64,000 bases of DNA from CAZHPR01 sp964534305 (GTDB lineage Bacteria > Patescibacteriota > Minisyncoccia > Phycocordibacterales > WO2-35-19), in assembly GCA_964534305.1 (NCBI GenBank), contig CAZHPR010000003.1, positions 9,482 to 73,481 of the forward strand, written 5' to 3'. A program made the translations under genes and the position numbers. This document shows, piece by piece, positions 35,438 through 43,918 of the stretch. How positions within the stretch are numbered: position 1 is the first letter of the stretch; each line of letters starts with the position of its first letter. The notes under the pieces are model-generated. The model had not been told where the DNA came from. It worked only from the letters and a program-made list of their open reading frames with translations, and did not search any database.

Positions 35438-35443
35438 CTAATT

Positions 35444-35575
35444 ACCACTTGCCCCGTGTTTATAGGGTGACTAGTGGGAGGGGTTTCTTTGGCCTCCGTC
35501 CAAGAGCCCCGTCCCTCTTCCAGAGGATGTACCTTGCAGAGGGGTGATTCTAGGATCACCCTCTTTGTTTTTTTA
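35444..35575 (+). ncRNA. Candidate structured small RNA, about 130 nt
   Basis: Between scpA and aspS, a plus-strand promoter is followed by GC-rich DNA without a convincing ORF and an intrinsic terminator. Helices visible: CCACT/AGTGG (35446-35450 region with 35475-35480 region), GGAGG/CCTCC, AAGAG/CTCTT. It is clearly richer in G and C than the flanks, as expected for RNA genes in an AT-rich genome. I do not recognise it as 4.5S, 6S, tmRNA or RNase P RNA. Confidence 0.55.
35538..35575 (+). terminator. Intrinsic terminator of the candidate ncRNA
   Basis: AGAGGG-GTGAT pairs with ATCAC-CCTCT (35538-35564, one bulged G) followed by TTGTTTTTTTA. The U-tract is on the plus strand only, so it serves the plus-strand transcript rather than aspS. 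Confidence 0.85.
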
Positions 35576-37000
35576 TTTTTTACCTTCCTTCCTATCTACT
35601 TTTATATTTAATTCCTTGAGTTGTTTTTCTGAAATATTGCTTGGAGAAATCATCATCGGGTCCCTCCCCTCACCTGTCTTTGGAAATGCGATAACTTCTC
35701 TTATGTTTGGTTCATCTTGGAGTAGCATAACAAGCCTATCCAATCCCCACGCGATGCCTCCATGCGGCGGTGTCCCAAGTCTAAATGCTTGAAGCATGTG
35801 TCCAAAATCTTTTTCTATGGAGTCTTTTTCGTACCCAAGTATTTCAAATACTTTTTGCAAGGCTTCGTAGTTGTGGTTTCTGATACTGCCTCCACCTATT
35901 TCATATCCATTCAATACAACATCATACTGAGAAGTTATTATTTCTCCGATGTTTTCTTTGTTCATGAGGTGGTCCATATGCTCTTTTATAGGTCTAGAAA
36001 ATGGATTGTGTGTAAAGGTCCAGTCGCCCTGAGTTTGTTTGTTGTCTGAAGTTTTTGTTTTTTCAAAGAAAGGAAAATCAATGACCCAGCAGAAGGCAAG
36101 AAGGTCCGGGTCTTCTTTGTCCTTTCTTATATCTGGCCTATCCGTGTTGTACTTTTCCATTGCTTCTTTGTAAGTAATTCTTGGAAAAGGTATCTCTTGA
36201 ATTTTTTTGTTTGGATAAAGTTTTTGCACAATCTCTATAAGGAGCTTTTCGTTTGTTTGCATCACGTCTTCCCTTTCTACAAAACTCATCTCCATATCCA
36301 ACTGAGTAAACTCTGGCTGCCTGTCTCCTCTTGTATCCTCATCTCTCAAGCATTTTGCTAACTGGAAATATTTTTCAATCCCTCCTGTCATTAGAAGTTG
36401 TTTGTATTGTTGTGGCGATTGAGGCAGAGCATAAAATTCTCCAGGGTAAAGACGAGATGGTACCACATAATCACGGGCCCCTTCTGGAGTGGATTTTGTG
36501 AGCAGAGGAGTTTCTACTTCTGTGAAGCCTTCAGAGTCAAGATGGTCTCTTATCATTTTTACTATCCTGTGCCTCATGCGGATATTCTTTTGCATCCTCT
36601 CACTTCGGAGGTCTAGGTATCGGTACTTTAGCCTTGTGTCGTCGCCTACACCTTTTGTATCGTCATTTACTTCAAACGGAAGTGTTTCTGCTTTGTTTAG
36701 TACTTCTATGTTTTTTACTTCCATTTCTATATCGCCGTTCTCTACATCCTTGTTTACCATTTTTTCTGGCCTCTTGTTTATTATTCCGGAGACAGAGACG
36801 ACCCATTCTTTCTTTACACTCTTTGCGAGTAGGGTTAGTTCGCTGTTGCCAGAGAGCACAACTCCTTGGATCTTGCCCGTCATATCACGAAAGTCAAAGA
36901 AGACCATTTTGCCCTGGTCTCGCACCACATCCACCCAGCCAGAGATGAGTACCTCTTCCCCCACCTTACCGCCCAGGTCTTTTATATAGATTCTTTTCAT
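35573..37000 (-). CDS. aspS: Aspartyl-tRNA synthetase, bacterial type lacking the GAD insertion
   Basis: 475 residues. OB-fold anticodon domain (about 1-105), then class II motifs: motif 1 near PLLTKSTPEGARD, motif 2 LAKCLRDEDTRGDRQPEFTQLD, motif 3 GIAWGLDRLVMLL. RYLDLR and the C-terminal FGHMLQAFRLGTPPHGG are of bacterial type. Bacterial AspRS is normally near 590 residues with a roughly 100-residue GAD domain; here ITYKEAMEKYNTDRPDIR is followed almost at once by LLAFCWVIDFPFFE, so that domain is missing. TAGTAT is 7 nt before the ATG (leaderless). Confidence 0.94.
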   Translation of the reverse strand: MKRIYIKDLGGKVGEEVLISGWVDVVRDQGKMVFFDFRDMTGKIQGVVLSGNSELTLLAKSVKKEWVVSVSGIINKRPEKMVNKDVENGDIEMEVKNIEVLNKAETLPFEVNDDTKGVGDDTRLKYRYLDLRSERMQKNIRMRHRIVKMIRDHLDSEGFTEVETPLLTKSTPEGARDYVVPSRLYPGEFYALPQSPQQYKQLLMTGGIEKYFQLAKCLRDEDTRGDRQPEFTQLDMEMSFVEREDVMQTNEKLLIEIVQKLYPNKKIQEIPFPRITYKEAMEKYNTDRPDIRKDKEDPDLLAFCWVIDFPFFEKTKTSDNKQTQGDWTFTHNPFSRPIKEHMDHLMNKENIGEIITSQYDVVLNGYEIGGGSIRNHNYEALQKVFEILGYEKDSIEKDFGHMLQAFRLGTPPHGGIAWGLDRLVMLLQDEPNIREVIAFPKTGEGRDPMMISPSNISEKQLKELNIKVDRKEGKK

Positions 37001-37068
37001 AATCCAAATACTACCACGACGTATTGCTATTTTAAAGCGTTAAAGTGATTTAATATTATACAATTAAA

Positions 37069-37097
37069 TTGACTTTTTTGCTCAAGTTTGCTATAAT
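37069..37097 (+). promoter_or_regulatory. Promoter of the plus-strand ABC exporter
   Basis: TTGACT (37069-37074), 17-nt spacer, TATAAT (37092-37097). Confidence 0.85.
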
Positions 37098-37125
37098 TAA
37101 AGTGGAATAGAAAGGAGAAAGAGAT

Positions 37126-38928
37126 TTGCTAAAAAAGATCATTGAAATTTTCCACCCGTTTCGTTTTGCGATGGCGGGGGTATTTTTCTTCATCGCGGTA
37201 TCTCAGGGGGTCAACCTGATAACTCCATTTTTGCAGGGCAAACTCGTAGATTCCCTCTTTGGTAAACATCCCACGAGAGACGTCTACGGTATCGCTTTGC
37301 TTATTTTGGGTGTTTGGGTATTTCGTATCCTTTGGGGATACCTGCGTGAAGTTTACGAACTGAAATTCACAGATTTCAGGATCACTCATCATATCAACCA
37401 TGAGACCTTAACTAAGTTGTTTGGCTTTTCAATTGGTCAACACATAAGTGAGAACTCTGGTTTGAAGCAGAGCGTGATCAATCGCGGACAACATTCGCTT
37501 GCGTCTATGGCCTATACGGTCTTGTATCAGGTTATCCCCCTCTTTGTACAGATTGTTCTCCTTATTGGAGTTCTTATGTATTTTGATTGGGTGCTTGGCC
37601 TGATTGTCCTTGTTGGAACATGTCTCTACGGAGCAAGTGTGGTGTATATAAACACTCGCTTCAAAGACAGGTTCGAGAAGGGTGAGAAGATGCAGAACGA
37701 TAATTCAAAGCAGCACGGTGAGGTTCTTAGGAACATAGATCTTGTGCTGTCCAATGCTCAGCAGAATAGAGCTACGCTGGAGTGCGATCAGAGCCTCTTG
37801 GGTGTCAATTCTTTTTGGAGGGATATCTGGTTAGGGTTTATTGTTTTTGCGAGTCTTCGCAACCTCCTGAACACTACTACCAGATTCTGCGTTATCCTTG
37901 TTGGTATACATTTCGTCTTGATTGGTAAGTACTCGGTTGGCCAGTTTGTTATGGTCTTATCGTGGGCAAACCAAGTTTTGGGCGAAGTGGGAGAAATAGG
38001 TAGTCTGCACCGCCAATTGATCCAAATGTACACTTCAGTACGCAGGTATTTCGAGATGATCTCAATTGAGAGTGATGTGAAGCAACCTCTAAACCCGGTT
38101 TGCCCAGAGACGATTTTGGGGAATATTGAGTTTAGGGATGTTGTTTTTCGCTATCGAAAGAGGTCTGGAAGTGTATCTGATCATGAGGAAGAAGAAGGCT
38201 CTTCTGATTCATCGGTATCAAGTGAACCGGTGTCACCCGCTCTTGATGGGGTGAGTTTTGTTATCAAGGCGGGACAGAAGGTAGCCGTTGTTGGTGAATC
38301 TGGTGCAGGAAAATCTACGCTGGTCTACGCTCTGATTAGGGCAATGGACCCTGAATCTGGGAGTATAATGATAGACGGTATCGATATCAAACTCCTTGAT
38401 CTCACGCAACTCAGGCATTCGGTCGGGATTGTTGAACAACAGGTTTTCCTGTTTGATAACACCCTCCGATACAATATCCTTTTTGGCCTGAACGGTTCAG
38501 GTAAAGATGTTTCGGAAGAAAGGCTTAACAAAATTGCCGAGATGTCTTGTTTGGATCGTTTTATGCATCGTCTTGAAAAGGGCTTTGACACCACTATTGG
38601 TGAGCGTGGGGTTAAGCTTTCTGGTGGCGAGAGACAGCGGGTCGGCATCGCCAGGGCTCTTATCAAAGACCCTCGGATACTCATCTTCGATGAAGCAACT
38701 TCAAGTCTCGACTCTGTTAACGAGGCTTTGATTCACCAGTCTGTCAATGAAGCTTCAAAGGGTCGTACAACAATCATTATTGCTCACAGATTTAGTACGA
38801 TTAAGGATGTTGATGTAGTGATCGTATTTGATCAGGGCAAGATAGCTGGCCAGGGTACGCACGAGGAGCTAAAGCGGACCTGCGTGCCTTACCAAAAGCT
38901 TTTAAAGAAGCAGATCCTAAGTATTTGA
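37126..38928 (+). CDS. ABC exporter (fused membrane and ATPase domains) with acidic linker
   Basis: 600 residues. Six-helix exporter domain (about 1-310), then an ATPase with Walker A GESGAGKST (about 390), signature LSGGERQR (about 497) and Walker B ILIFDEATSSLDS. The start is TTG at 37126, chosen because AAGGAG (37112-37117) sits 8 nt upstream. Odd: an acidic Ser-rich insertion of about 25 residues (SVSDHEEEEGSSDSSVSSEP) lies between the A-loop strand FRYRKR and the next strand. GC-rich, with SD and own promoter, unlike the ABC exporter at 39185. The substrate is unknown; a partner of that second exporter or an exporter of the adjacent 39-aa peptide are possibilities. Confidence 0.9.
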   Translation: MLKKIIEIFHPFRFAMAGVFFFIAVSQGVNLITPFLQGKLVDSLFGKHPTRDVYGIALLILGVWVFRILWGYLREVYELKFTDFRITHHINHETLTKLFGFSIGQHISENSGLKQSVINRGQHSLASMAYTVLYQVIPLFVQIVLLIGVLMYFDWVLGLIVLVGTCLYGASVVYINTRFKDRFEKGEKMQNDNSKQHGEVLRNIDLVLSNAQQNRATLECDQSLLGVNSFWRDIWLGFIVFASLRNLLNTTTRFCVILVGIHFVLIGKYSVGQFVMVLSWANQVLGEVGEIGSLHRQLIQMYTSVRRYFEMISIESDVKQPLNPVCPETILGNIEFRDVVFRYRKRSGSVSDHEEEEGSSDSSVSSEPVSPALDGVSFVIKAGQKVAVVGESGAGKSTLVYALIRAMDPESGSIMIDGIDIKLLDLTQLRHSVGIVEQQVFLFDNTLRYNILFGLNGSGKDVSEERLNKIAEMSCLDRFMHRLEKGFDTTIGERGVKLSGGERQRVGIARALIKDPRILIFDEATSSLDSVNEALIHQSVNEASKGRTTIIIAHRFSTIKDVDVVIVFDQGKIAGQGTHEELKRTCVPYQKLLKKQILSI

Positions 38929-38945
38929 TGGTAGTTCATTCTGCC

Positions 38946-38975
38946 AAAGCACGTCTCCCAGAGGCGTGCTTTTTG
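38946..38975 (+). terminator. Terminator of the plus-strand ABC exporter
   Basis: AGCACG-T-CTC / GAG-G-CGTGCT stem (38948-38970, 3-nt loop) followed by TTTTG. Confidence 0.85.
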
Positions 38976-38984
38976 TATAAAAAT

Positions 38985-39013
38985 TTGAATATTTTTGGTA
39001 TTTGTAGTATATT
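38985..39013 (+). promoter_or_regulatory. Promoter of the 39-aa peptide gene
   Basis: TTGAAT (38985-38990), 17-nt spacer, TATATT (39008-39013). Confidence 0.7.
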
Positions 39014-39029
39014 TTTGTTGGGAGGTGTT

Positions 39030-39149
39030 ATGAAAGGGACATCCTATTCTGGTTTGGACCCTATATTGTTGACCATTTTTGGAGTGGTGCTTGTCGCTAT
39101 TTTTGTAGCGCTATCAATCTTCTTCCCAAGTGGTCGTGATAAAGAATGA
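39030..39149 (+). CDS. Small membrane peptide (39 aa) between two ABC exporters
   Basis: ATG at 39030 with GGAGG (39021-39025) 4 nt upstream and a dedicated promoter and terminator. The peptide is MKGTSYSGLD, a hydrophobic helix (about 11-32, PILLTIFGVVLVAIFV onwards) and a charged tail SGRDKE. An upstream in-frame TTG (38925) would run through the previous terminator and is rejected. Function unknown; candidates are an exporter subunit, an exported peptide or a membrane regulator. Confidence 0.78.
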   Translation: MKGTSYSGLDPILLTIFGVVLVAIFVALSIFFPSGRDKE

Positions 39150-39150
39150 G

Positions 39151-39183
39151 GGCTCGAGTCGGTACGCCAACTCGAGCCTTTCT
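39151..39183. terminator. Terminator after the 39-aa peptide gene
   Basis: GGCTCGAGT (39151-39159) pairs with ACTCGAGCC (39170-39178), then TTTCT. It also stands right behind the convergent ABC exporter. Confidence 0.85.
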
Positions 39184-39184
39184 G

Positions 39185-40972
39185 CTATTCTTCTTTTGGC
39201 AAAAATCCTCCAGCTTGTAGATCCCAAAGTTTTTTATAAAGACTCCCTTCTCTGTTTAAAAGTTCGTTATGACTTCCTTGCTCTATAATTTTACCATCAT
39301 CGACAACAATAACTCTATCCATTTTGCTTATAGTTGAAAGTCGGTGGGCGATAACTATACTTGTCTTGTTTTTCATAAGTTTATCCAAAGCGTCTTGGAT
39401 AAGGCTTTCTGAATGTGAGTCCAAGCTAGAAGTTGCCTCATCAAGTATTAGGATCGGAGCATTTTTTAGGATTGCTCTTGCGATAGCTACTCTCTGTCTT
39501 TCTCCACCAGAGAGCTTTATCCCCCTCTCTCCGACAAATGTCTCGTACTTGAGTGGTAAGACATCTATAAATTCATCGCAGTGCGCAAGCTTGGCTGCTT
39601 CTATCACTTCCTCATCGCTCGCATCTTCCCTACCATAACGAATATTTTCCATAAGCGTCCTATGAAATAGTATTGGGTCTTGTGGCACTAGGCTGATGTT
39701 CTTGCGAAGACTATCTTGGGTGACATTTTTTATATCTTGATCATCTATCTTGATACTTCCAGAAGTCAAATCATACATTCGAAGAAGTAGCTTCACCACT
39801 GTAGATTTGCCGGCTCCAGAGGGTCCGATGAGCGCCACTTTTTCTCCCCCATTTATTTCTAGGTTTAGATTTTCTATTACTGTGCGTGTTTCGTTAAATG
39901 CAAAAGAAATGTTTTCAAAAACTATTCTTCCTTCTTTAACATCCATTTCTGTTGCCCCTGGAAGATCTTTTATTTCGTGCGGTGTCTCTAGTATTTCTAC
40001 CATCTCTTTTGAATCTGCAAAGCTTTCATAAATATTTCTAACAATTCTTCCAAAATCCCAGAGTCTATTTGAAAGTCCTAGTATGTATGATTGTATAAGT
40101 ACGAATGTCCCTACTGATAGAAGGTTTTTCTCCCAAAACATAATTGCATAATAGAATATAAAAAATTCTACGATAACAACAAGCCCTTGTTGGAAGGCAT
40201 CTTTAATAACACTTAGATTCCAGGCTTTTATTTGCTTATTTGATTGGTCTAATACTACTTCTCTAAAATGATCCGATTCTGTGCTAAAACCAGCAAATGA
40301 CATTATGGTATTTTGGTTTGAAATCGAATCAGACAAAGCTGCTCCGGTTGCTGAGTCTGCTTTTGTGGCGAGTAGGTCATATTTAAGTTTCCATCTCTGG
40401 AAGAAAAAGTTGAAGACAAAAATTATTGCTATCCACCCAATTATGACATAAGCAATAAGAGGTTCTTGAAAATAGACAACTACTATCACCCCGATGACTT
40501 GTATAAAAAGAGGTATTACGTTGAATATGAGCATATCGTAAAGACGCTCAAATGACCTGGCGAATCTACCAACCTTTTGTACCAAAGATCCGGTGAAATT
40601 GTTTGTAAAAAATGAATAAGAATGCCTAATCATGTAATCAAAAGACATCTGGCGAATTCTTGCCATTGTTCTTGATTCAAGCTTGTTAATTTTGACCATC
40701 CCGGTCCTTACTAGTATCCAAGAAAGGCTGTGTAAGGCCAAAACAATAAATATTATGTTTATTAGTTGTGGAGTTATGGACTCTTTGCTACCGCTAGATG
40801 AGGTTATAAGATCAAAGAAATTTTTGTATGCTAGTGGAACAAAGATGGATACTGTGCTCGATATTGAAAATGCAACAATAGTAAAGTAGAACGACCATTT
40901 TTGTGGTCGAACCGCTATCCATATATATTTTAGTACACTTGAGATACCAACTTGAGGTGAATTTTTATCCAT
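39185..40972 (-). CDS. ABC exporter, MsbA-like
   Basis: 595 residues. Six-helix exporter domain (about 20-320), ATPase with Walker A GPSGAGKST, Q-loop LVPQDPILF, signature LSGGERQR, Walker B ILILDEATSSLDS and H-loop AHR. AT-rich with a leaderless promoter (TAAAAT 8 nt upstream), in contrast to the exporter at 37126. The two are convergent and could form a heterodimer, but each looks catalytically complete. Confidence 0.92.
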   Translation of the reverse strand: MDKNSPQVGISSVLKYIWIAVRPQKWSFYFTIVAFSISSTVSIFVPLAYKNFFDLITSSSGSKESITPQLINIIFIVLALHSLSWILVRTGMVKINKLESRTMARIRQMSFDYMIRHSYSFFTNNFTGSLVQKVGRFARSFERLYDMLIFNVIPLFIQVIGVIVVVYFQEPLIAYVIIGWIAIIFVFNFFFQRWKLKYDLLATKADSATGAALSDSISNQNTIMSFAGFSTESDHFREVVLDQSNKQIKAWNLSVIKDAFQQGLVVIVEFFIFYYAIMFWEKNLLSVGTFVLIQSYILGLSNRLWDFGRIVRNIYESFADSKEMVEILETPHEIKDLPGATEMDVKEGRIVFENISFAFNETRTVIENLNLEINGGEKVALIGPSGAGKSTVVKLLLRMYDLTSGSIKIDDQDIKNVTQDSLRKNISLVPQDPILFHRTLMENIRYGREDASDEEVIEAAKLAHCDEFIDVLPLKYETFVGERGIKLSGGERQRVAIARAILKNAPILILDEATSSLDSHSESLIQDALDKLMKNKTSIVIAHRLSTISKMDRVIVVDDGKIIEQGSHNELLNREGSLYKKLWDLQAGGFLPKEE

Positions 40973-40975
40973 GAA

Positions 40976-41004
40976 TTGACATTTTATAGTTATTAATTTA
41001 TTGT
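40976..41004 (+). promoter_or_regulatory. Promoter of the 52-aa protein gene
   Basis: TTGACA (40976-40981), 17-nt spacer, TATTGT (40999-41004). It overlaps the divergent promoter of the ABC exporter. Confidence 0.65.
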
Positions 41005-41029
41005 GTCAAATAGGAAGGATGGATGGACA

Positions 41030-41188
41030 ATGATCAGCTTCTTGGCTATTTTGGTGACGGTATTTTCTATCGTTGCTTTTATTGACACAGGAAGTGCTGC
41101 CTGGGGGCTTATAAGTATTGTCGTCGGTCTACCCACGTTCTTTTTTGTGGTTATTCCGAAGATGATTGATTACTCTGAAAAATCCTAG
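41030..41188 (+). CDS. Small membrane protein (52 aa)
   Basis: Two hydrophobic helices (about 3-19 and 25-42) with GSAAWG between them and a polar tail MIDYSEKS. The ATG at 41030 is chosen: the upstream in-frame GTG at 41003 would lie inside the -10 element, while a purine-rich AGGAAGG (41012-41018) precedes the ATG. The last 4 bp overlap the trpS stop, and no terminator separates them. Function unknown. Confidence 0.7.
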   Translation: MISFLAILVTVFSIVAFIDTGSAAWGLISIVVGLPTFFFVVIPKMIDYSEKS

Positions 41189-42165
41189 AGTACGCCGATA
41201 GCTCGCTTGGCTTCCAGCAACTTCGGGCCCGCGATCGCGTGGGCCTTTTCCTTTCCTTGGTTCAATACTTTTTCTACAAGCTCAGTGTCTTGCGCTATTT
41301 GCTCTCGCCTATCTCGCAAAGGTTTTATGAATTCTTTGATATCCTGTATTAGTATTTCTTTTAGTTTTTTGTATTGACCCTTATTTTCTCGATAAACTTC
41401 ATCAAGTTTATCGATGGTGAGCGAAGTCGAACCATTACCTGCAAATAACTTGTGAATCGCGTATACATTTTCCGGTCTTTCGCCACTTGAGTCGGTAACG
41501 ATACTCATCACAGCTCTCTCGATCTCTTCATCTTCGGCAAAGAGTGGTATGGTGTTGCCATAGCTCTTGCTCATCTTCCTACCGTCTATACCTGGTACCG
41601 TCTCAACTTCCTTCATTATGTATTCTGCTGGAAGCTTAAAGATCTCTTTATTTTCTTGGCCAAAAATGCGATTAAACTTTTCGGCGGTGTCTCTGGCAAA
41701 CTCTATGTGTTGTTTTTGATCTTGGCCGACTGGTATCAAATCTGGCTCATAGAGCAATATATCCGCAGCCATAAGCATCGGGTAGTTGAAGGTGCCGACA
41801 CTTACATCTTCTTCTCCCCCTTTTGCGACGGCGTCTTTATAAGCGTGTGCACGTTTTAGATAAGGGACGGTTGTGATGGTATCAAATATCCAAGCAAGCT
41901 CTGTGTGCTCAGGCACGTCTGATTGTTTGAAAAGTATATTGTTTTCTGTATCAAATCCGAGCGCAAGATAGTCCAAGACGAGTTCTCTTGTTAGTCCCCG
42001 CATCTCTTCTGCATTTTGGATAAAGTTGAGCGCATGATAATCAACTATTATTGCAATCACCTTATTATCGTTCTGCATTTCTATGAGCTGCTTCATCATG
42101 CCGAAGTAGTTGCCCAAGTGGGGCCTTCCAGTCGGCTTTATTCCAGAAAGTATTGTTTTGCTCAT
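41185..42165 (-). CDS. trpS: Tryptophanyl-tRNA synthetase
   Basis: 326 residues from the ATG at 42165 (MSKTILSGIKPTGRPHLGNYFG, with HIGH motif HLGN); KMSKSYGN is present. An in-frame start at 42210 adds 15 unrelated residues and is rejected, because TATATT (42172-42177) lies 6 nt upstream of the chosen start and fits a leaderless mRNA. Around residues 245-252 (GNGSTSLTID) the gene carries a REP-like element that preserves the frame. Confidence 0.94.
   Translation of the reverse strand: MSKTILSGIKPTGRPHLGNYFGMMKQLIEMQNDNKVIAIIVDYHALNFIQNAEEMRGLTRELVLDYLALGFDTENNILFKQSDVPEHTELAWIFDTITTVPYLKRAHAYKDAVAKGGEEDVSVGTFNYPMLMAADILLYEPDLIPVGQDQKQHIEFARDTAEKFNRIFGQENKEIFKLPAEYIMKEVETVPGIDGRKMSKSYGNTIPLFAEDEEIERAVMSIVTDSSGERPENVYAIHKLFAGNGSTSLTIDKLDEVYRENKGQYKKLKEILIQDIKEFIKPLRDRREQIAQDTELVEKVLNQGKEKAHAIAGPKLLEAKRAIGVL
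41412..41434. repeat. REP-like element inserted in trpS
   Basis: The sequence CGATGGTGAGCGAAGTCGAA continuing ACCA has outer TGGT/ACCA pairing and shares its core with the lepA element at 4884-4900. It encodes GSTSLTI in TrpRS. Confidence 0.6.
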
Positions 42166-42204
42166 TAATTTAATATAACCCAAATTAGAAAACCTTGCTA
42201 GGTA

Positions 42205-42225
42205 TGCCAAGGGCGCCCTTTGGCA
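42205..42225. repeat. Palindrome between histidine kinase and trpS
   Basis: TGCCAA-GGGC / GCCC-TTTGGCA with one bulge, ending 1 bp before the kinase stop codon. A REP-type hairpin, possibly stabilising the kinase mRNA 3' end. Confidence 0.6.
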
Positions 42226-42226
42226 A

Positions 42227-43876
42227 CTAGAGAGACCGAGGGATCTCTATTGTAAAGGTACTACCCTTACCCAAACCTTCTGACTCTACGTGTATGTTGC
42301 CGCCCTGAGCTTCCATCATTTTCTTGGCGACATAAAGCCCAAGGCCAGTACCAAAAACATTGGTTTTGAAGGCATCTTTTGTCCTTGTGAACTTTGTGAA
42401 TAGTTTATCTATATCTTTCTCCTCTATTCCAATACCTGTATCCTTTATTTTTACAATTGATTTTTGTCCATAGTTTTCCAAAGAAATCTTGATACCTCCC
42501 TTTGGAGTATATTTTATTGCATTGTCTATCAGGTTGCTTATTATTTGCTTCATTTTGCCCTTGTCTAGGTTTGTCTTGGCAGAGAAGTTTTCAGGTATTT
42601 TGAAATCTATATCTAGATCAGCCTTTTTTATATTGGGCATTATTTCATCGATAGTCTCTTTTATTAGTTCTCCAATATCAAACACTTCTTTGTTGTAGGC
42701 CATTCTACCCTGTTCTATCCTAGATATATCCAAAAAATCACCAACTATCTTTATCAGGTTTTGGCTAGAGGTCATTATTGTCTTTACGGCATTTTTTGCT
42801 TTGACTGGAAACTCACCATAATCACCCTCAAGCATCATAGAAGAATACCCTTTGATAGCTGTAAGCGGGCTCCTTATCTGGTGAGTTGCGAGTGAGAGGA
42901 ATTCTGATTTCATCTGGTCGAGCTCTCGTAGTTTCTCGTTTGCCCTCTCCAAATCCTTGGCCAAATTCTCAATCTTTTCTCTCTGCTCCACCTCGCGTTT
43001 TACGGAGCGTACGAGGAGGATACCAACAATCAAGAAAAGTATTAAGGTGATAGATACAATAATCCTCACATTTTCAATTGTTCTCAAAAACAATATGGCA
43101 CATAGTGCTAGCCACAGTATTACCACAAGTGCTTGGGTTGTGATTAATTTAATGTTGAATGTTTTGAATTTTATTATGGAATACACGAGAAATGCTGCAA
43201 AGATTGGCATTCCAAACAAACCATATTGTGCTAACTGCCAATCTTCTGTAAAGCTACCCACTACGTTTCCCCATGCGAATGCAAAAAGAAATAGTATTAT
43301 GCCGATTGATAACGACATTATCTCAAACCTTTTTTCTTTATTTTTTATAATCTTGTCTATTGAGTAGACAAGAATTGATATTATCATTAAGCCCTCAACT
43401 ATATATGTGTAATAGAGTGCAACTGGACCTTCTATGCTAAGACAATTTGATACATCAAAACCGGGCAGACTAAGTTTTGTAGGTACAAGAACTATCAAAG
43501 GTAGGTATATTATAAACATAGCCAGCTTATATAGGTATGGAAGATCACGCTTACTCACCAAAAGATATAGTAAGTAAAATGACCCCATGTATGTAAGAGG
43601 TTCTACAAGTAGAGTTAGCGACCACACTAGCATTATTATCTCCCCCTTATTGCTAGCCCAAAATATTAATGCAAAAACTATCCACGATATAAATGATAAG
43701 AAAGTGAAAGTGAATACCCTGTTTGTTAACTTATCTTTGCCAAATTTAATTACGTACAGGATAAGTACGAGAGAAGTAATAATTGATAAGAAATGAGAAT
43801 AGTACACAATTGCTGGTACATTTGGAGATATTATCAGATATAATGGGCTGATTGGGCTGCAGATTATGCTTTCCAT
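42227..43876 (-). CDS. Membrane-bound sensor histidine kinase (orphan)
   Basis: 549 residues. Seven to eight membrane helices (about 22-300), a coiled-coil linker (about 300-325), HisKA with LATHQIRSPLTAIKG (phosphorylated His about 332), and a HATPase domain with N-box NLIDNAIKYTP, DTGIG and GTGLGLYVAK. It senses through the membrane region, ligand unknown. No response regulator is adjacent, so the partner is elsewhere. Divergent from the SET-domain gene. Confidence 0.92.
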   Translation of the reverse strand: MESIICSPISPLYLIISPNVPAIVYYSHFLSIITSLVLILYVIKFGKDKLTNRVFTFTFLSFISWIVFALIFWASNKGEIIMLVWSLTLLVEPLTYMGSFYLLYLLVSKRDLPYLYKLAMFIIYLPLIVLVPTKLSLPGFDVSNCLSIEGPVALYYTYIVEGLMIISILVYSIDKIIKNKEKRFEIMSLSIGIILFLFAFAWGNVVGSFTEDWQLAQYGLFGMPIFAAFLVYSIIKFKTFNIKLITTQALVVILWLALCAILFLRTIENVRIIVSITLILFLIVGILLVRSVKREVEQREKIENLAKDLERANEKLRELDQMKSEFLSLATHQIRSPLTAIKGYSSMMLEGDYGEFPVKAKNAVKTIMTSSQNLIKIVGDFLDISRIEQGRMAYNKEVFDIGELIKETIDEIMPNIKKADLDIDFKIPENFSAKTNLDKGKMKQIISNLIDNAIKYTPKGGIKISLENYGQKSIVKIKDTGIGIEEKDIDKLFTKFTRTKDAFKTNVFGTGLGLYVAKKMMEAQGGNIHVESEGLGKGSTFTIEIPRSL

Positions 43877-43918
43877 GTTTTTAATAATTATATACTAATT
43901 TACGATAAAAAATAAAAT

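Noticed and set aside
35449..35546. A 32-codon ORF (TTG start) in the candidate ncRNA
   Set aside because: Arg- and Pro-rich product, no ribosome binding site, rare start codon; RNA structure explains the region better.
38925..39029. Extended version of the 39-aa peptide from TTG 38925
   Set aside because: It crosses the exporter's terminator and the peptide's own promoter; the GGAGG-led ATG at 39030 is the real start.
41003..41029. GTG start at 41003 for the 52-aa protein
   Set aside because: It falls within the -10 hexamer, so it would not be in the mRNA.
42166..42210. Longer TrpRS start at 42210
   Set aside because: The added residues are unrelated to TrpRS and lie across the -10 box at 42172-42177.
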